A stretch of 64,000 bases of DNA, taken from NCBI RefSeq assembly GCF_001522545.3, contig NC_031776.1, positions 35,987,049 to 36,051,048 of the forward strand, in the 5' to 3' direction. The translations under genes were made by a program, and so were the position numbers. The stretch comes from Parus major. Lineage: Eukaryota > Chordata > Aves > Passeriformes > Paridae. The notes under the pieces are model-generated. The model had not been told where the DNA came from. It did not search any database and saw only the letters and a program-made list of their open reading frames with translations. The stretch's first letter is position 1; the number at the start of each line of letters is the position of its first letter. Positions 24,735 to 35,944 of the stretch are shown piece after piece.

Positions 24735-24868
24735 TGAAGGGAATTCTGGCAAGGCTGGGTTGGATGGGGTTTGGAGCACCCTGGGGTAGTGGGAGGTGTC
24801 TCTGCCCATGGCAGGGGTTGGAAAAATGGGTTTTAAGATCCCTCCCCACCCAAATTCCTTCTGATTTT
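24735..24868 (+). mobile_element. CR1 LINE 3' fragment
   Basis: GGTTTGGAGCACCCTGGGG, the GCCCATGGCAGGGGTTGG block and CCCACCCAAATTCCTTCTG mark a CR1 3' end. Confidence 0.8.
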
Positions 24869-25320
24869 AAGACAAATATAATCCTTGAGGATCTCTCATT
24901 TGATTAGGTATTCAATCTGTGATTCCCAAGGCAGCACTGCAAGTCTGGAAGCTCTTCGAGGTTACTCACATTAAAAAAACTGAGAACTTAACACCAAAAA
25001 AAAAAATTTAAAAAAAAATAAAAAATAATAAAATCTGGAAATTTAACAAGCCCCAAATCAGCAAGGCTTTAAATACCTTTGAGGCTGCTGACACTGCACA
25101 ACGAGGGGTGTGAGATCTGGCCCTGCTCCGGGAGCGCAGAGCGGGCTGGAACAGCGGCAGAGCTCCAGCAGCAGCTCCAGGGGAGGAGGGCTCCAGGCTG
25201 CCAAGGAGCAGAGCAGGGTTAGAAATCCATATTGTGATATTGGCTTTTTGAAAGAATTCAGATGAATGTTACATGTTTTTGCTATGTCTTTTTCTTTTTC
25301 TCCTACTAGCAAGTTTTAGG

Positions 25321-25716
25321 TGTAAAAGAAGAATTTTGAACTTTAGGGCTAAGTCCTGTCTGTACAAAGCAGTATAACCTCCAGGAAACAGAGGTTTTTT
25401 ATATAAAAAAACCTGGAGCCCAGGCTGCTATCAACACTGACACCCTGTAGAAGAAGAAACCCCAGCCCAAATAAAAATGTGATAAATGAGAAATTAAAAG
25501 CAAATGCACACGCTCTAAAAAGGCAGACATGGGGAGTGGCAAACTAGCTCTTAGAAAAGTTTGAGTATGCATTAAAACCCTCCAGCAAAATGAGATAAAA
25601 GGGATGCTCCAAAGATATCAAGTTTTAACCCTTTGCTTTATTATCCTTGTCTCCTAATTGTCTTTTTGTTTATATTAAACTTTTCATAATTTATTGAGTG
25701 AATCTCGTTTTTCACA
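25321..25716 (+). mobile_element. Possible solo LTR of an endogenous retrovirus
   Basis: The segment starts TGTAAAAGAAGAA and ends TCTCGTTTTTCACA (TG..CA ends). It has a TATA-like TATATAAAA near 25398 and ATTAAA at 25674, in the order of an LTR. No clear target-site duplication or internal retroviral sequence is visible. The family was not identified. Confidence 0.3.
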
Positions 25717-26690
25717 GCAGGGTGAGGATGGGCACGGAGGGATGTGGGTGGCACTTTGGGGACAACAGCAGAGCCAGCAACTGAATCAGCACAGTTAGGT
25801 CTGACTTCAGGAGGATTGAAATGCTGTTGTTTTGCAGGTTTTCCTCATCTGTCCATCTTCAGCTTCCTCTCCTCTGCAGCTGATTTACCCTGGGTTGATC
25901 TGGGGGTGGCTCCAAAAGCTCCAAAAGTGTGGGGGAAATCCTCCAGCTGCCACAAAGCCAACATTTACAGCTGTGCTTGGAAGAGAGGTTTTGGAAGTGC
26001 AGGTTAAGCCATATCTGAGTAACACTCTGCTTCCTCTCCCTGCCTTTCTTTGCATCCCCTGCCCTGCAGGAATTTCTGTAAATCCCTCCAGGCTGTTTCT
26101 CCCCTATGGAAATCCCATCCAGCCCCTCCAGGCCTGTCAATGCCAGGCATTAAGGAGCCTGAAAATCATTCCAGCTCTCATTGGGGTTGGCACAGCAGAT
26201 GCTGGAGGCTCCCTGTGGGTTATTCAGAAAGTTTGGGAGAAATGCTGCTGAGAGAAATGCCAAACCCTTCACTCCTGGGGGAGATGTTCGTACAACAGAG
26301 CGGGGAAAAGCCTCTTGGGGGGGCTTAGTGTGGGCATTAAAACTTTCCATTTGTTCAGGACTGATTGCAGACACATTTTTTAGCCTTTTGCTGAAAAATA
26401 AAAGCAGCCAGATGATGGTGAAGATGATGATTTTATGCACAGCAAGCCTGCACTGCAGGCCAGGACACAACTCTGTAACATTAAGGAGTGAAAAGGCTTT
26501 TGTTGCAATATTGGGAAAAAATTGTCACAAACCACACAAAAGTGGAAATTAAGATTTTTAAAATTTTTATTTATGGATGTCTAAACCAACATCAAACCTG
26601 TGGTGCCACTGACTGCAGCCTGGAGAAGAGAAGGGTAATTCCTGTGTGCAGGAAGGGTTAAATTCCTCAGTGTGGTGGTGGCCGGGAGCT

Positions 26691-26930
26691 GGAGGTGTCT
26701 ATCCTCCAAAATCTGTGTTTGGAGGGATCTGGAGGGGATCAGGAGCCCAGGTAAGCTGGGATCAGAGCAGGGCCTCACCTGGAGGTGTCTCCCCTCCAAA
26801 ATCCGTGTTTGGAGGGATCTGGAGGGGATCAGGATAGATCTGGAAGGGATCAGGATAGATCTGGAAGGGATCAGGATAGATCAGGAGCCCAGGTAAGCCG
26901 GGATCAGAGCAGGACCTCACCTCTGAGTGG
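26691..26930. repeat. Nested minisatellite (90-bp and 21-bp units)
   Basis: GGAGGTGTCT begins at 26691 and 26781, a 90-base period. Inside the second unit, GGGATCAGGATAGATCTGGA repeats with a 21-base period three times before the AGGAGCCCAGGTAAGC end resumes. Confidence 0.88.
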
Positions 26931-26967
26931 TGGGACATAAAGGGAGCATCCCACACAGAGAGAAGAG

Positions 26968-27025
26968 TGGAAAAGGGTTGGAAAGGATTTTAAGGATCAT
27001 CTCATTCCGTGCTGTTCCAGCTGGA
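26968..27025 (-). mobile_element. Short CR1-like fragment
   Basis: GGGTTGGAAAGGATTTTAAG and GATCATCTCATTCC resemble an inverted CR1 3' end. Confidence 0.45.
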
Positions 27026-27327
27026 AACTCCCTCCTGTCTCTGGTCACAGCTCACCTGGCCCCGTGCAGAGCCTCACTGAGCTCACCCGGCTCCGAGGGA
27101 TGAAATCCGGCGTTTAACACGGGATTCATTACAGCACGGCTTAATTACACCGTGCTTAACAAGGGATTCATCACAGCCTTCTGCTCATCTCAGACATCCA
27201 CCAGGGCAGCCTGAAACCCCGTTTGTACAGAAGCTCCAAAGGAGGAGCTGGGAGAGCATCGCGGGCAAGGAAAGATGGGAAGGAGCCGCTCCCAACATCT
27301 CCAGGGAAAGCTGAGCTGAGCTCGGCT

Positions 27328-27586
27328 NNNNNNNNNNNNNNNNNNNNNNNNNNNNNNNNNNNNNNNNNNNNNNNNNNNNNNNNNNNNNNNNNNNNNNNNN
27401 NNNNNNNNNNNNNNNNNNNNNNNNNNNNNNNNNNNNNNNNNNNNNNNNNNNNNNNNNNNNNNNNNNNNNNNNNNNNNNNNNNNNNNNNNNNNNNNNNNNN
27501 NNNNNNNNNNNNNNNNNNNNNNNNNNNNNNNNNNNNNNNNNNNNNNNNNNNNNNNNNNNNNNNNNNNNNNNNNNNNNNNNNNNNNN
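27328..27586. other. Assembly gap, 259 N
   Basis: Run of N between moderately GC-rich flanks. Frames drawn across it have no meaning. Confidence 0.99.
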
Positions 27587-27589
27587 GCA

Positions 27590-30540
27590 GCTCGGGATGG
27601 AGCAGGAGCTGATCCCAAATCTCCTCCTCCCGCAGCAGGGCAGGATCCCGGCGCAGAACTTGGAATTGCTGCTCCAAAGCATCTGGCTCCCTCTTGCGTT
27701 CCCGAGCTTACGGCAGGAACAGGAGGATGGACAAGGCCCGGCTGGTGGCAGCTGCTCCTGTCCCCGTGTCCAGCCCGAGGAGGGACCCCAAAGGGACCAA
27801 CCCCGCCCCTCCGGGCTCGCAGGTATCATCCCGCTCTTCCCAGAGCACCAAGGGAACAGGGAATAGGATGAGCAACTCCAGCACACACAGCCTGCTCCAT
27901 CAGGGATGAGCTGTGAGAAAATCCCACTCTGGAGAAATCCCACTCTGGAGAAATCCCACCTTTCCTGCACGATCCCAATCCAGCACTGCCACTTGTCCAT
28001 CCCACCCCCGGTGTTCCTTCTCCACCGTGCCAGGGATTTCAGGAGTATGGAACTATTCCAGCTGTACAAACACAACAGGACCTTGTTTTCCCAGTATTTT
28101 ATCCCGATTTTTTTTCCCCTTTGGCATTCTGGGTGGCAGGTGCTGCTCCACTGCTCCAGGCAGGAGCAGAAAGGACAGGGAAAATCCACCTGGAAACTGC
28201 TTCTAGTGCAACACCCCAGCACCAGTGGCTGCTGCCTTCAGAGGTGATGATTTTCTTTAACCGAGTTCCTTTCAGGAGATTTCTTCAAAGGTCAGTAATG
28301 GGTGTCAGGAGACAAAGGAAAGCTGCATTAGGAAAGTAGAAAAATGGATTTGTTTTCCAGCAGATGTTCTACAACTCTTAAAACTGAGGGAAAAGTAAGT
28401 ACAGGCAGACCAGGTGCTGTCAGTCCTGGATTGGGGAGTCTTACTCGATTTTTCTGGTTTGCTTTAAATCAGAATTAAAATTAATGATTATGTGTTTATC
28501 CCCTTGGCCAGCTTGCCTGATTATCTTCAGGCAGAAGTCAGGGAATACTCCCATCCTCTAATTTAGGTGAAGGTGGTCAAGTATCCACATGGGATTTCTC
28601 CTCATTTAAAAGAGAGGGGTGGAAAAGGTCTTTTCACTGGTAACTGCAGCGACTGAAGGGAAGGGGCCCAAAGGAGTTATTTGGAATTAAACTGGATGGA
28701 AGCCAGGGATCCTGGAGCACCGACCACCCTGGATGTGAGGGAGAAGCCACCTCGAAAGGGTTGAGCAATGCAGAAAAACATTTCCAAGCATTTCCCAGCC
28801 CCTCTGGGCAGGGTCCCAGCTGCTTTTCTCTTGCACAAATGCGCACCAAAACAGGAACCAGGGTTTGTTCCTGCAGCCAAGGGAGATCCCTGCTAAACCC
28901 ATCTCCTCTCTCCGGGCGGGATCCACCCCTGGATGGCTGCAGGGACTCACCAACCACCCTCAGCAGATAAATATTCCCATTTTCATCTGGCTTTGATGCT
29001 TTCTGCTCTCCGGTGTGGCCCGACAAAGATGTAGGTGTTAAAGTTGTCTCAGATAATTTCACTGTTTATTTTTCTTACACGTCGTTCTGGGGGTTATTTT
29101 TAAATAAAACAAACTGCTCTCAAAAGCAGAATATTCCTTCAGAATAGGATTGCAATTTTTCAGGAGATGCGACAGCTCTTTTGCACTTCATGCACTTGGA
29201 ACTAACGCACGAAGTTTGAGCTCAGCTCAAAGGTGGCAGGGGCAGCTTTGGGGACAAGAAATCTGCAGAAAGGGGTTTTTTTTCCTTCTGGAAAAAGCTC
29301 CTTCCTGCAGGAACGGCATCCATCCATCCATCCTTCCCGCTGCATAATGAGATGCACAGGTACAATGGGGAATAGGGGAGGCTTTGTCCTCCCTCCCCTG
29401 CAGGAGCCGCGCTTTGTGTCGGGGATGCTGAAGGATTCCAGTCAATCACTGCTGCTGCATCACCTCCCCCAGCCCCTCAGGACAACCAGGAGATTGCTTT
29501 GGCCTCCAAACTGGGTAATATTTTCCTGCTGAGGGATATCCCTCAAATCTTGCTGGTTTTAAGGTGTTTTTAAGGTGTTTTTAAGGTGTTTTCCCCACTG
29601 ACTGTAGCGAGGTGCTGCCAGGAGCTGAGCTCACATTCTTCTGCTATTTCTGCCCTTTTAAATTATTATTATTTTTTTTTTAGGCTTTTCCAGTAGGAGC
29701 TGTGCCTCAAATCAAAATTAGGCTTTGTATTTTTACAACTCTTATTTATCCCCTTCTGGGGAAGAGCAGCGAGTGAGGGCACAAATGTTTTGTTGAGGTC
29801 TCCTGAGCAAGTTTTTTATTCAAATTAATGTGTAAACCTGAGAGTCCTGAGTCAATTAACAGATCCAGGAATAACAGCTGTTCCCAGGATGTTATCCAAC
29901 ACAAACAAATATTTTTCAACTGGAATTTCATAGGGACAGCAGTGCTTTTCTTGCCATAAAAATAACTGAGAAGGAGAGCTGGCAAATCTCTGAGCAGCCC
30001 TCACACGGATTTATTTGGTTGGATTTATTGGAATATTCATGGTAATGACCAAATTGGAGGGGTCTTGGCTAAATATCCATTGTTTTCCATGGAATCTGCA
30101 GGGTGAGGGAAGGAATATGTGTTTCACTGGGGATGTTCTGGCTGGTTTTCCAGCACACCCTGGGCTCTCCTGGATCACAGCTTTGCTCCTGTCACAGACA
30201 CCACGAGCCCTGGATCCATCCCAGGTGCCCAAGGTGGGGCATTCACTCCCAGCCAAATCCAGCCTGGAAAAGCATCCCTGGAGCACGACAACAGCTCCTC
30301 TGCTCCTCTTCCCCCACCCACCACCCCCAGATGCCTCTTTCCAAAGCACTCCACAAACAAAACAGCCGAGGCAAAAGCTCTTTTTGTCTCCAGAAGCGAC
30401 ATCCTGGGAACGAGGGAGCGGCAGATGCGAGAGCTCCGGGAACAATGGGATAATGCTGAAGGGATGCCAAGGACGTGGGGGCAAAGGGGCTGCACAGGGA
30501 ATGTGAAGAGGAGCTGTTCCAGCAGAGCAGCCAGGATTCG
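27590..30540. other. Intergenic, no gene seen
   Basis: Several 90-190 codon open frames occur on both strands, mutually overlapping and without recognisable domains. A triplicated TTTTAAGGTG motif lies near 29560-29590. Confidence 0.5.
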
Positions 30541-31039
30541 AAAAGAACATTTTATTCAGCAGCGATTTCAAGGTTGGGAGGCTGTGACTACGAGTGGTTG
30601 GGTAGGAAGGAGTTGTTTGGCAGCAAACCAGACTTGAAGGACACCTGAAGCGCTGCTGCCAACTTGTGCTGCTGCCAAAGCTGACTCAAAAACCACCCCA
30701 AGCCAGCAGCAACCGTGCAGGGCTCACACAGACACCGGTGCCACTGCTGTGCCAGCTGAGCAAATAGGAAATACCAAAGCTCTGAATCAGAAAAAAAATT
30801 ATAAATAAACGAGGCTCTTTGGAAAAAAAAGAGCAGCTCGGTGTGGATACTGGAAAACAGCACTAATTTCGTTAAAGGATTAGCCTTCCTAGAGGATTTT
30901 GTCTTTGACAAGGTTGAGAAACTTCCCATCTCTGCTTGAGTTCAGTGGGGAAGAGCCCAAATAGCTCCAGGGGCAGTTTCCCAGAGTTTCTCATCCCTGA
31001 GCCCCTTGGAGAACCTGCAGAGCATGGGGGAATGTGGAA

Positions 31040-31170
31040 AGGATGAAATAATATTTAAATTATACATATATATAAAATATCTAAAAGATTAAAAAATAAT
31101 ATTGAATATATAAAATAAAATATTAAAAATATAACGTATATTATTAATATCTATCCTTTAAATATAATCT
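31040..31170. repeat. A/T-rich low-complexity stretch
   Basis: TATACATATATATAAAATAT-type sequence downstream of RBM43 on its transcribed strand. Confidence 0.75.
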
Positions 31171-32244
31171 TTAAACATTACTCCCACCCCCCCAATTCAG
31201 CTCACTGCTTTGACAGTCATTTTTAAATCACTGCTCTAACACCTTTCACTGGCATCATTGCCATGGATAATCAGTGATGACAAGAAAATGCCTCGAGAAT
31301 TTCTTGGGCTTCAGGTTTGGGCTTCCAACCAAAAACTTGGGATTTGGTTAAAATAACACAGATAAGATGTTTTGGACAACTGCTTTCTTTTGTGGCATAA
31401 ACCCCTAAAACTTTCCCTGCACATCAGACAGAAGAGCTGGTGCTGTGGATGTTTTGACAAATTATTCTAAACACACAGATATCACAAAATAAAAGCTATT
31501 TTCTATATTGGTCTAAAAAAAACCTCTCTGTGCCCTTGTAATGGATACAGAAACAGATCTGCATAAACAGAATCTGATTTCAAAGTCTGAATGCCCCCAA
31601 ATTTTCCCATCAAATCTCTGGACACACTTTCACATCTAAATAACGTGCTGTCAAGAGATGCTGCAGAAGCCTTTACAGCTGGAAAAAACCCCATTATTGC
31701 TCCTATGAAAATAAACTTGCCTGTTTCCTCCAGGGAAGAATTTTCAAGGCTTTCTGAAGCCTGCTCATCCCATGTGCATTTTGCTCTGCCAAGTGTCCCA
31801 GCTCTCTTCCCAAGGGAGAGAAGGTCCCTCTGCAGATCAAGGTCCCCATTCCTGTCGTGCTCACCTCCTCACACAACCTCCCACAAAACTTCCATGCAGT
31901 GTTTCCTACAAGGCTGGCACCCCCAGCTTAAAAAAAAACCCCAAAATCTCTCTTCTCATCACCTACTCCTTGACAGCAAGTTGGGATGAGAATGCACTGA
32001 GGTATCAAAAGGAAAATGTGTCTCTTTCTGGATAGATGAGGTTTAAATTCTCTTTGCTGCCTAAGTGCAGAGATCATTGGTTTCTTGTTCTGACCTTAAT
32101 TTGGTATTTGGGGAGGGCCAGGCTGGGTCACCCTCCCAGTGAGTGGGACAAGGCAACCCAGAGTGACACAGAGGGAGATGTGCAGTGCCACAGGGCCACA
32201 GGCACAGGCTGGGTGACAAGTACAAACTCCAGGAGCACTCCCTC

Positions 32245-32961
32245 CTACCTGGAGAGCCTCCTCACCTCCTCCCTGAACGCAAAAACATCTGCAGACATTC
32301 CCACCACGTCAATGTGGGTGTCGTAAGGAACGATCAACAGCTTGGGGTAACGGGCCTTCAGCCTCTCACAGAGCTGTTTGTATCTCTGCTTCTCCCCTCT
32401 GCTCTGTTCCTTGAGGCAGATCCTTTCTTTACGTAAATTCTTCTGGAGTTCTACGGAGCACCTTTCAATGATTTCCTTGGCCCTTGATCTGCGAGCAGCA
32501 CCAGCCTCCCTGCCAGCACTCTCAATGCACACCATGGTGATGTCACCATCAGTGACACCAGAAATCACAACGTCGTTTGCCTGGAACGTTTGGGGAAGAA
32601 AGCACTTCATGTAGAGATAGATATCCGTGTCCAGAACCAGCACTTGTTTTTCCCTGTGCTCATTCCGGGAATTCCTCATCTCCGCGGCACTTCTGTACTC
32701 CTCCAGCTTCTTCCTTGGTTTCTGATGGGATTTTCCCTCTCTTTTGCCCTCCTCTGAGAGGGATTTTGCCTTTAACAAGAGGAATTCTCTCAGCACTCTG
32801 AGTGCTGGGAAGGACCCTCGCACAGCAATTTGTCCATCAGGCTGCAAAGGACCAAAATTCAAATCCGGGCTCTGCTTTTTCATCTCTTCCACCAAATCTT
32901 CCAAAACAAAGTGATCTCTGAAAACAGCCACGTTGAGGGTGGATGTGACACAGAGGAAGAC
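32245..32961 (-). CDS. RBM43: RBM43 terminal coding exon
   Basis: The exon starts after AATTGCAG at 32962 in phase 0 and ends at the TAG at 32247-32245. It encodes 238 residues that align along their length with the human C-terminal region, including LVLDTDIYLYMK and the THIDVVG block. The central stretch is rich in Lys, Arg and Glu. The extent of the 3' UTR is not determined; a candidate minus-strand AATAAA lies at 30556-30551. Confidence 0.93.
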   Translation of the reverse strand, partial: VFLCVTSTLNVAVFRDHFVLEDLVEEMKKQSPDLNFGPLQPDGQIAVRGSFPALRVLREFLLLKAKSLSEEGKREGKSHQKPRKKLEEYRSAAEMRNSRNEHREKQVLVLDTDIYLYMKCFLPQTFQANDVVISGVTDGDITMVCIESAGREAGAARRSRAKEIIERCSVELQKNLRKERICLKEQSRGEKQRYKQLCERLKARYPKLLIVPYDTHIDVVGMSADVFAFREEVRRLSR

Positions 32962-33789
32962 CTGCAATTGTGAATTGGAGAGGTTAAGGAGTGGTTAGTA
33001 AGTAAGTGGTTTATAAGGCATTAAGCACAAGGAGATGAATCAGGGCTCACGCTGTCGCAGTAGCGTGTCACTGTCAGCGGGTAGCTCCTGGGCAGCCTCT
33101 TGTCGTGCAGGAGATGCTGCTCCTTCTTCAGAACATTCTCCACCACTAAAAACAAACCCAGATTCACTTGGTGAGCAGTGGAACAGTCACCTCTAGCCTG
33201 CTGGAACCCCTCCTTTACCCAAACACGTGCAGGCCACTCAATACTCTCACTTAATATTTTATGTATTTTACTCCAAATTGCTCAGAGAGACACGAGCCCG
33301 CCTCCTTGGCACATTAATTGGCAGAGATTTATTCCCCAGAGCCTGACTACAAAAATAATACGTTATTCATGGCATCAATTTGTTCCTGCAAAACAAACAT
33401 ATCGCTTTGCATGACGAGTGAGTCATTACTTCAACGAGCAGAAATAAAATCCTGAAACTTGGCCTGATTACCAGAGAGGCTTCAGCCTCCCAGTTCTATA
33501 AAATCCCAATTTAAAATCATTTGGCTTGGGATCAATATTCTGGGGCTAATTCTTTGGGGGATGGCTGTACTTGAAGACACAAATCTAAAATACCTTCTTG
33601 GTCCTCAAAGGTTATGTAGGCAACTCCTTTATTCCGTGTGGGATACGTGACCTCTTCCACATCCCCGCCGTTATTCCTGGACATTTGGAAGTGGATGGTG
33701 AGGATGTCAGCCATGACATCATCCTGCAGGAGGCCAGCTGGGACACCAGCAATGAAAATTGTCCTCGTGGATCTGGCAGCTTGGCCCAT
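32245..33789 (-). CDS. RBM43: RBM43, RNA-binding motif protein 43 (whole coding span, 3 coding exons)
   Basis: The spliced CDS is 33789-33594, 33145-33051 and 32961-32245, giving 335 residues against about 357 in human. The N-terminal domain (about residues 9-90) is RRM-like, with an RNP2-like strand (RTIFIAGVP) and an RNP1-like strand (KGVAYITF). The C-terminal two thirds match the mammalian protein: the block around LVEEMKKQSPDLNFGPLQPDG and the terminal THIDVVGMSADVF are clear counterparts of human RBM43. All junctions are GT-AG and phases agree (1, then 0). RBM43 is a poorly characterised RNA-binding protein; in mouse adipocytes it has been reported to repress PGC1-alpha translation. Position left of NMI on the same strand matches mammalian synteny. 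The 5' exon is noncoding and was not located; the CpG-rich segment at 35.4-35.8 kb is the likely promoter. Confidence 0.93.
33051..33145 (-). CDS. RBM43: RBM43 coding exon 2
   Basis: This 95-base exon lies between a TTTTTAG acceptor and a GACAGC|GTGAGC donor. It completes the split valine codon and encodes VVENVLKKEQHLLHDKRLP and then RSYPLTVTRYCDS, corresponding to the human VAENVIRQKKHWL region. It is too short and too spliced to appear as a long open frame, but phase and homology are unambiguous. Confidence 0.9.
33594..33789 (-). CDS. RBM43: RBM43 coding exon 1 (start codon and RRM-like core)
   Basis: The exon begins at 33792 after a CTGCACAG acceptor, three bases before the ATG at 33789-33787, which sits in a GCCATGG Kozak context. 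It encodes residues 1-65 plus one base and ends at 33594 with AAG|GTATTT, phase 1. The product runs MGQAARSTRTIFIAG to KGVAYITFEDQE and aligns with human residues from the start to VIFKEKK. The human N-terminus is a few residues longer, and no upstream in-frame start is needed. Confidence 0.92.
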
Positions 33790-35164
33790 GGCCTGTGCAG
33801 AGATGGCACACAATAAATGCAGGAGGAACCTCCCAAATTCCCACTCCTGGAGAGAACTCCCACTCCCTCTCCAATGTGCATTTAGGGGTTAATTAATGCT
33901 GCTCAATCAGATCTCTCTGCCAGGCTGCCTAGTGCATAACTGTGCACTAAAAAAAGGTTTGAAATGCCATTTAAACCCTCTTGGTATCTTCTTAAAGCAG
34001 TAAAAATGAGCATTAAACTTGAGCTTCTCAACTGGAGGGTCTGATAAAGTGGTGTTCTCTGCTTCTCATGTTCCAAATTAGAAGAGAATGAAAAATTGTA
34101 ACTGCACGTGGTGCTCAGCAAGGATTCCTTGCAGAGTGGAAGGGGCAGATTCCTTGTTAAATCCAGGAGTGCCGGGATCTGACTCAGATCTCTCCAATTA
34201 TTACATGGATCACCCTGTTAAATCGGGAGAACATCATCCCAGCCAGCCCAGACCCGCAGAGCATGGAACAACCAACCACACACACGATTTCCATCAGAGC
34301 CAAAGCCCCAGGAGCAAACATAAACCCCATCCCAAACAGCATCTGCATCCACGTCTTGCTAGGAAGAGCAGATTTTCTTTCCATTCTTATTACACAGACA
34401 TAAACAAGAACATTGCACTGGGAGTATCACAGCAAAATCCCTGCAAATCATGGAGCACTGACTTAATTTAGTAACAGTTCGCTGACTTTTTGGAAGAAAG
34501 GAGGTAAATTTGATTTGTCTGCATGGCAGCGTTTGTGGGAACGAGCTGTCAGTAACCACACTTGAGGTCAGTCACTCCATCAGAATTCTTTAAACTTCTC
34601 TTAAGTTGTTTTCTGCTGCCTAAAACACGATCCCAGCTCCAGCCCCAGAGCAGAATGTGCTGCTGATGTCTGTCCAAAATCCCGGCGACCACCACGGCTC
34701 TGGAGACAAACCCAGCGAGAGACTCCGCAACCTCCTTTTATCCCCCGTCAAATTTCCAGAGCCGGGAGCTTTTAATTAATTACAGTAGCCAATTATCCTG
34801 GCGGTGAAGCTCGTGTGAGAGCAAGTCCCCGCTGTAATAAGGCAGCACGGAGGGAATACAAACAGGGATTTTCTCACGCCTGGCACAGCCGGAGCTCAGC
34901 TCAGCTGCCAGACAGCCCTCGCACCTTCCCAGCTGGTGTTTGGGAGCAACACTCGGGCCTGCTAGTGGGGTTAGGGGAAAAAAAACAACCCAAGAACACA
35001 CGGTTTGTGCTGAATCACTCCCGAGACGCGTCTGTGCCGAGCAGCTGCTCCCGGGCAGGGATGGGCGCTGCGGGAGGGGCCGGGAATGGGGCGGGAGGTG
35101 GGAATGGGGCAGCGGCTCCGGTGACAATCGGGTCCTGCTCTGGCTTCTCGGCACATCCCTGAGC

Positions 35165-35415
35165 GGGTCGGGTTGGGAGGAACCTTAAATCCCATCCAGT
35201 GCCACCCCTGCCATGGCAGGGACACCTCCCACTGTGCCAGGCTGCTCCAGCCCCAGTGTCCAGCCTGGCCTGGGGCGCTGCCAGGGATCCAGGGACAGCC
35301 ACAGCTGCTCTGGGAATTCCAGCCCAGCCAGGAATCCCATCCCAATCTCCCATCCATCCCTGCCCTCTGGCAGTGGGAGCTATTCCCTGGGTCCTGCTCC
35401 TCTAACCCTTGACCC
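35165..35415 (-). mobile_element. CR1 LINE 3' end near RBM43 promoter
   Basis: The inverted copy runs from GGTTGGGAGGAACCTTAAAT through GCCATGGCAGGGACACC to CCCAATCTCCCATCC, ending about 25 bases from the CpG-rich region. Confidence 0.87.
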
Positions 35416-35439
35416 CAGTCCCTCTCCTGCTCCCTCTCC

Positions 35440-35790
35440 ACCCTTTTTCCCCAGTTCCTCCCGGCCCTGCCCCTCCCCGGCACTTGCCATGGCCGTCGCT
35501 CCCACGGGACCGGGATCCGAGCGGGATGGGGCTCCCACGGGACGGGATCCCACCGGGATGGGGCTCCCACGGGACGGGGATCCCAGCGGGAATGGATCGT
35601 ACCGGGAAGGGCCCGAAGCGAGCGGGCCCGGTGGGGAAACGAAAGCGAAAGCGGCGGGGAAGCGGCGGGGCCGCCCCTCAGGCCGCCTCCAAGCCCCTCA
35701 GGGACAGAGCGCGGCCGGGCCCGCCCTTCCCGCCTGCAACTGCGGAGCTGGCAATGGCGGCGGGGCCTGAGGGGCCGGGAACGGGCTGAG
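35440..35790 (-). promoter_or_regulatory. CpG-rich region, probable RBM43 promoter with ISRE core
   Basis: This stretch is strongly GC- and CpG-rich compared with its surroundings and lies about 1.7 kb upstream of the RBM43 start codon, where the noncoding first exon is expected. It contains GAAAGCGAAA at 35641-35650, preceded by GAAAC, giving three GAAA units that match an interferon-stimulated response element. The first exon and transcription start could not be placed from sequence alone. Confidence 0.6.
35641..35650 (+). promoter_or_regulatory. ISRE-like site (GAAANNGAAA)
   Basis: GAAAGCGAAA fits the IRF/ISGF3 consensus GAAANNGAAA, with another GAAA at 35636-35639. The same ten bases occur on the opposite strand in the NMI promoter. 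Confidence 0.6.
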
Positions 35791-35837
35791 GGAGCCGGGA
35801 TGTGCAGCGACATGCAATGGAGAGGGCCAGGAAAGGA

Positions 35838-35940
35838 CAGGGAACACTGCCAGGGATCCAGGGGCGGCCCCGGCTGCTCTGGGCACCCTGTGCCAGGGCC
35901 TCTCTCCCAGCCAGGAATTCCCAATTCCCAATATCCCACA
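35838..35940 (-). mobile_element. CR1 LINE fragment
   Basis: CACTGCCAGGGATCCAGGGG and CCAGCCAGGAATTCCCAATT are inverted CR1 sequence on the far side of the CpG-rich region. Confidence 0.75.
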
Positions 35941-35944
35941 TGGC

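Noticed and set aside
27171..28222. Minus-strand frames of up to 345 codons
   Set aside because: They are open only because the gap of N contains no stops. The flanking peptides are unrecognised.
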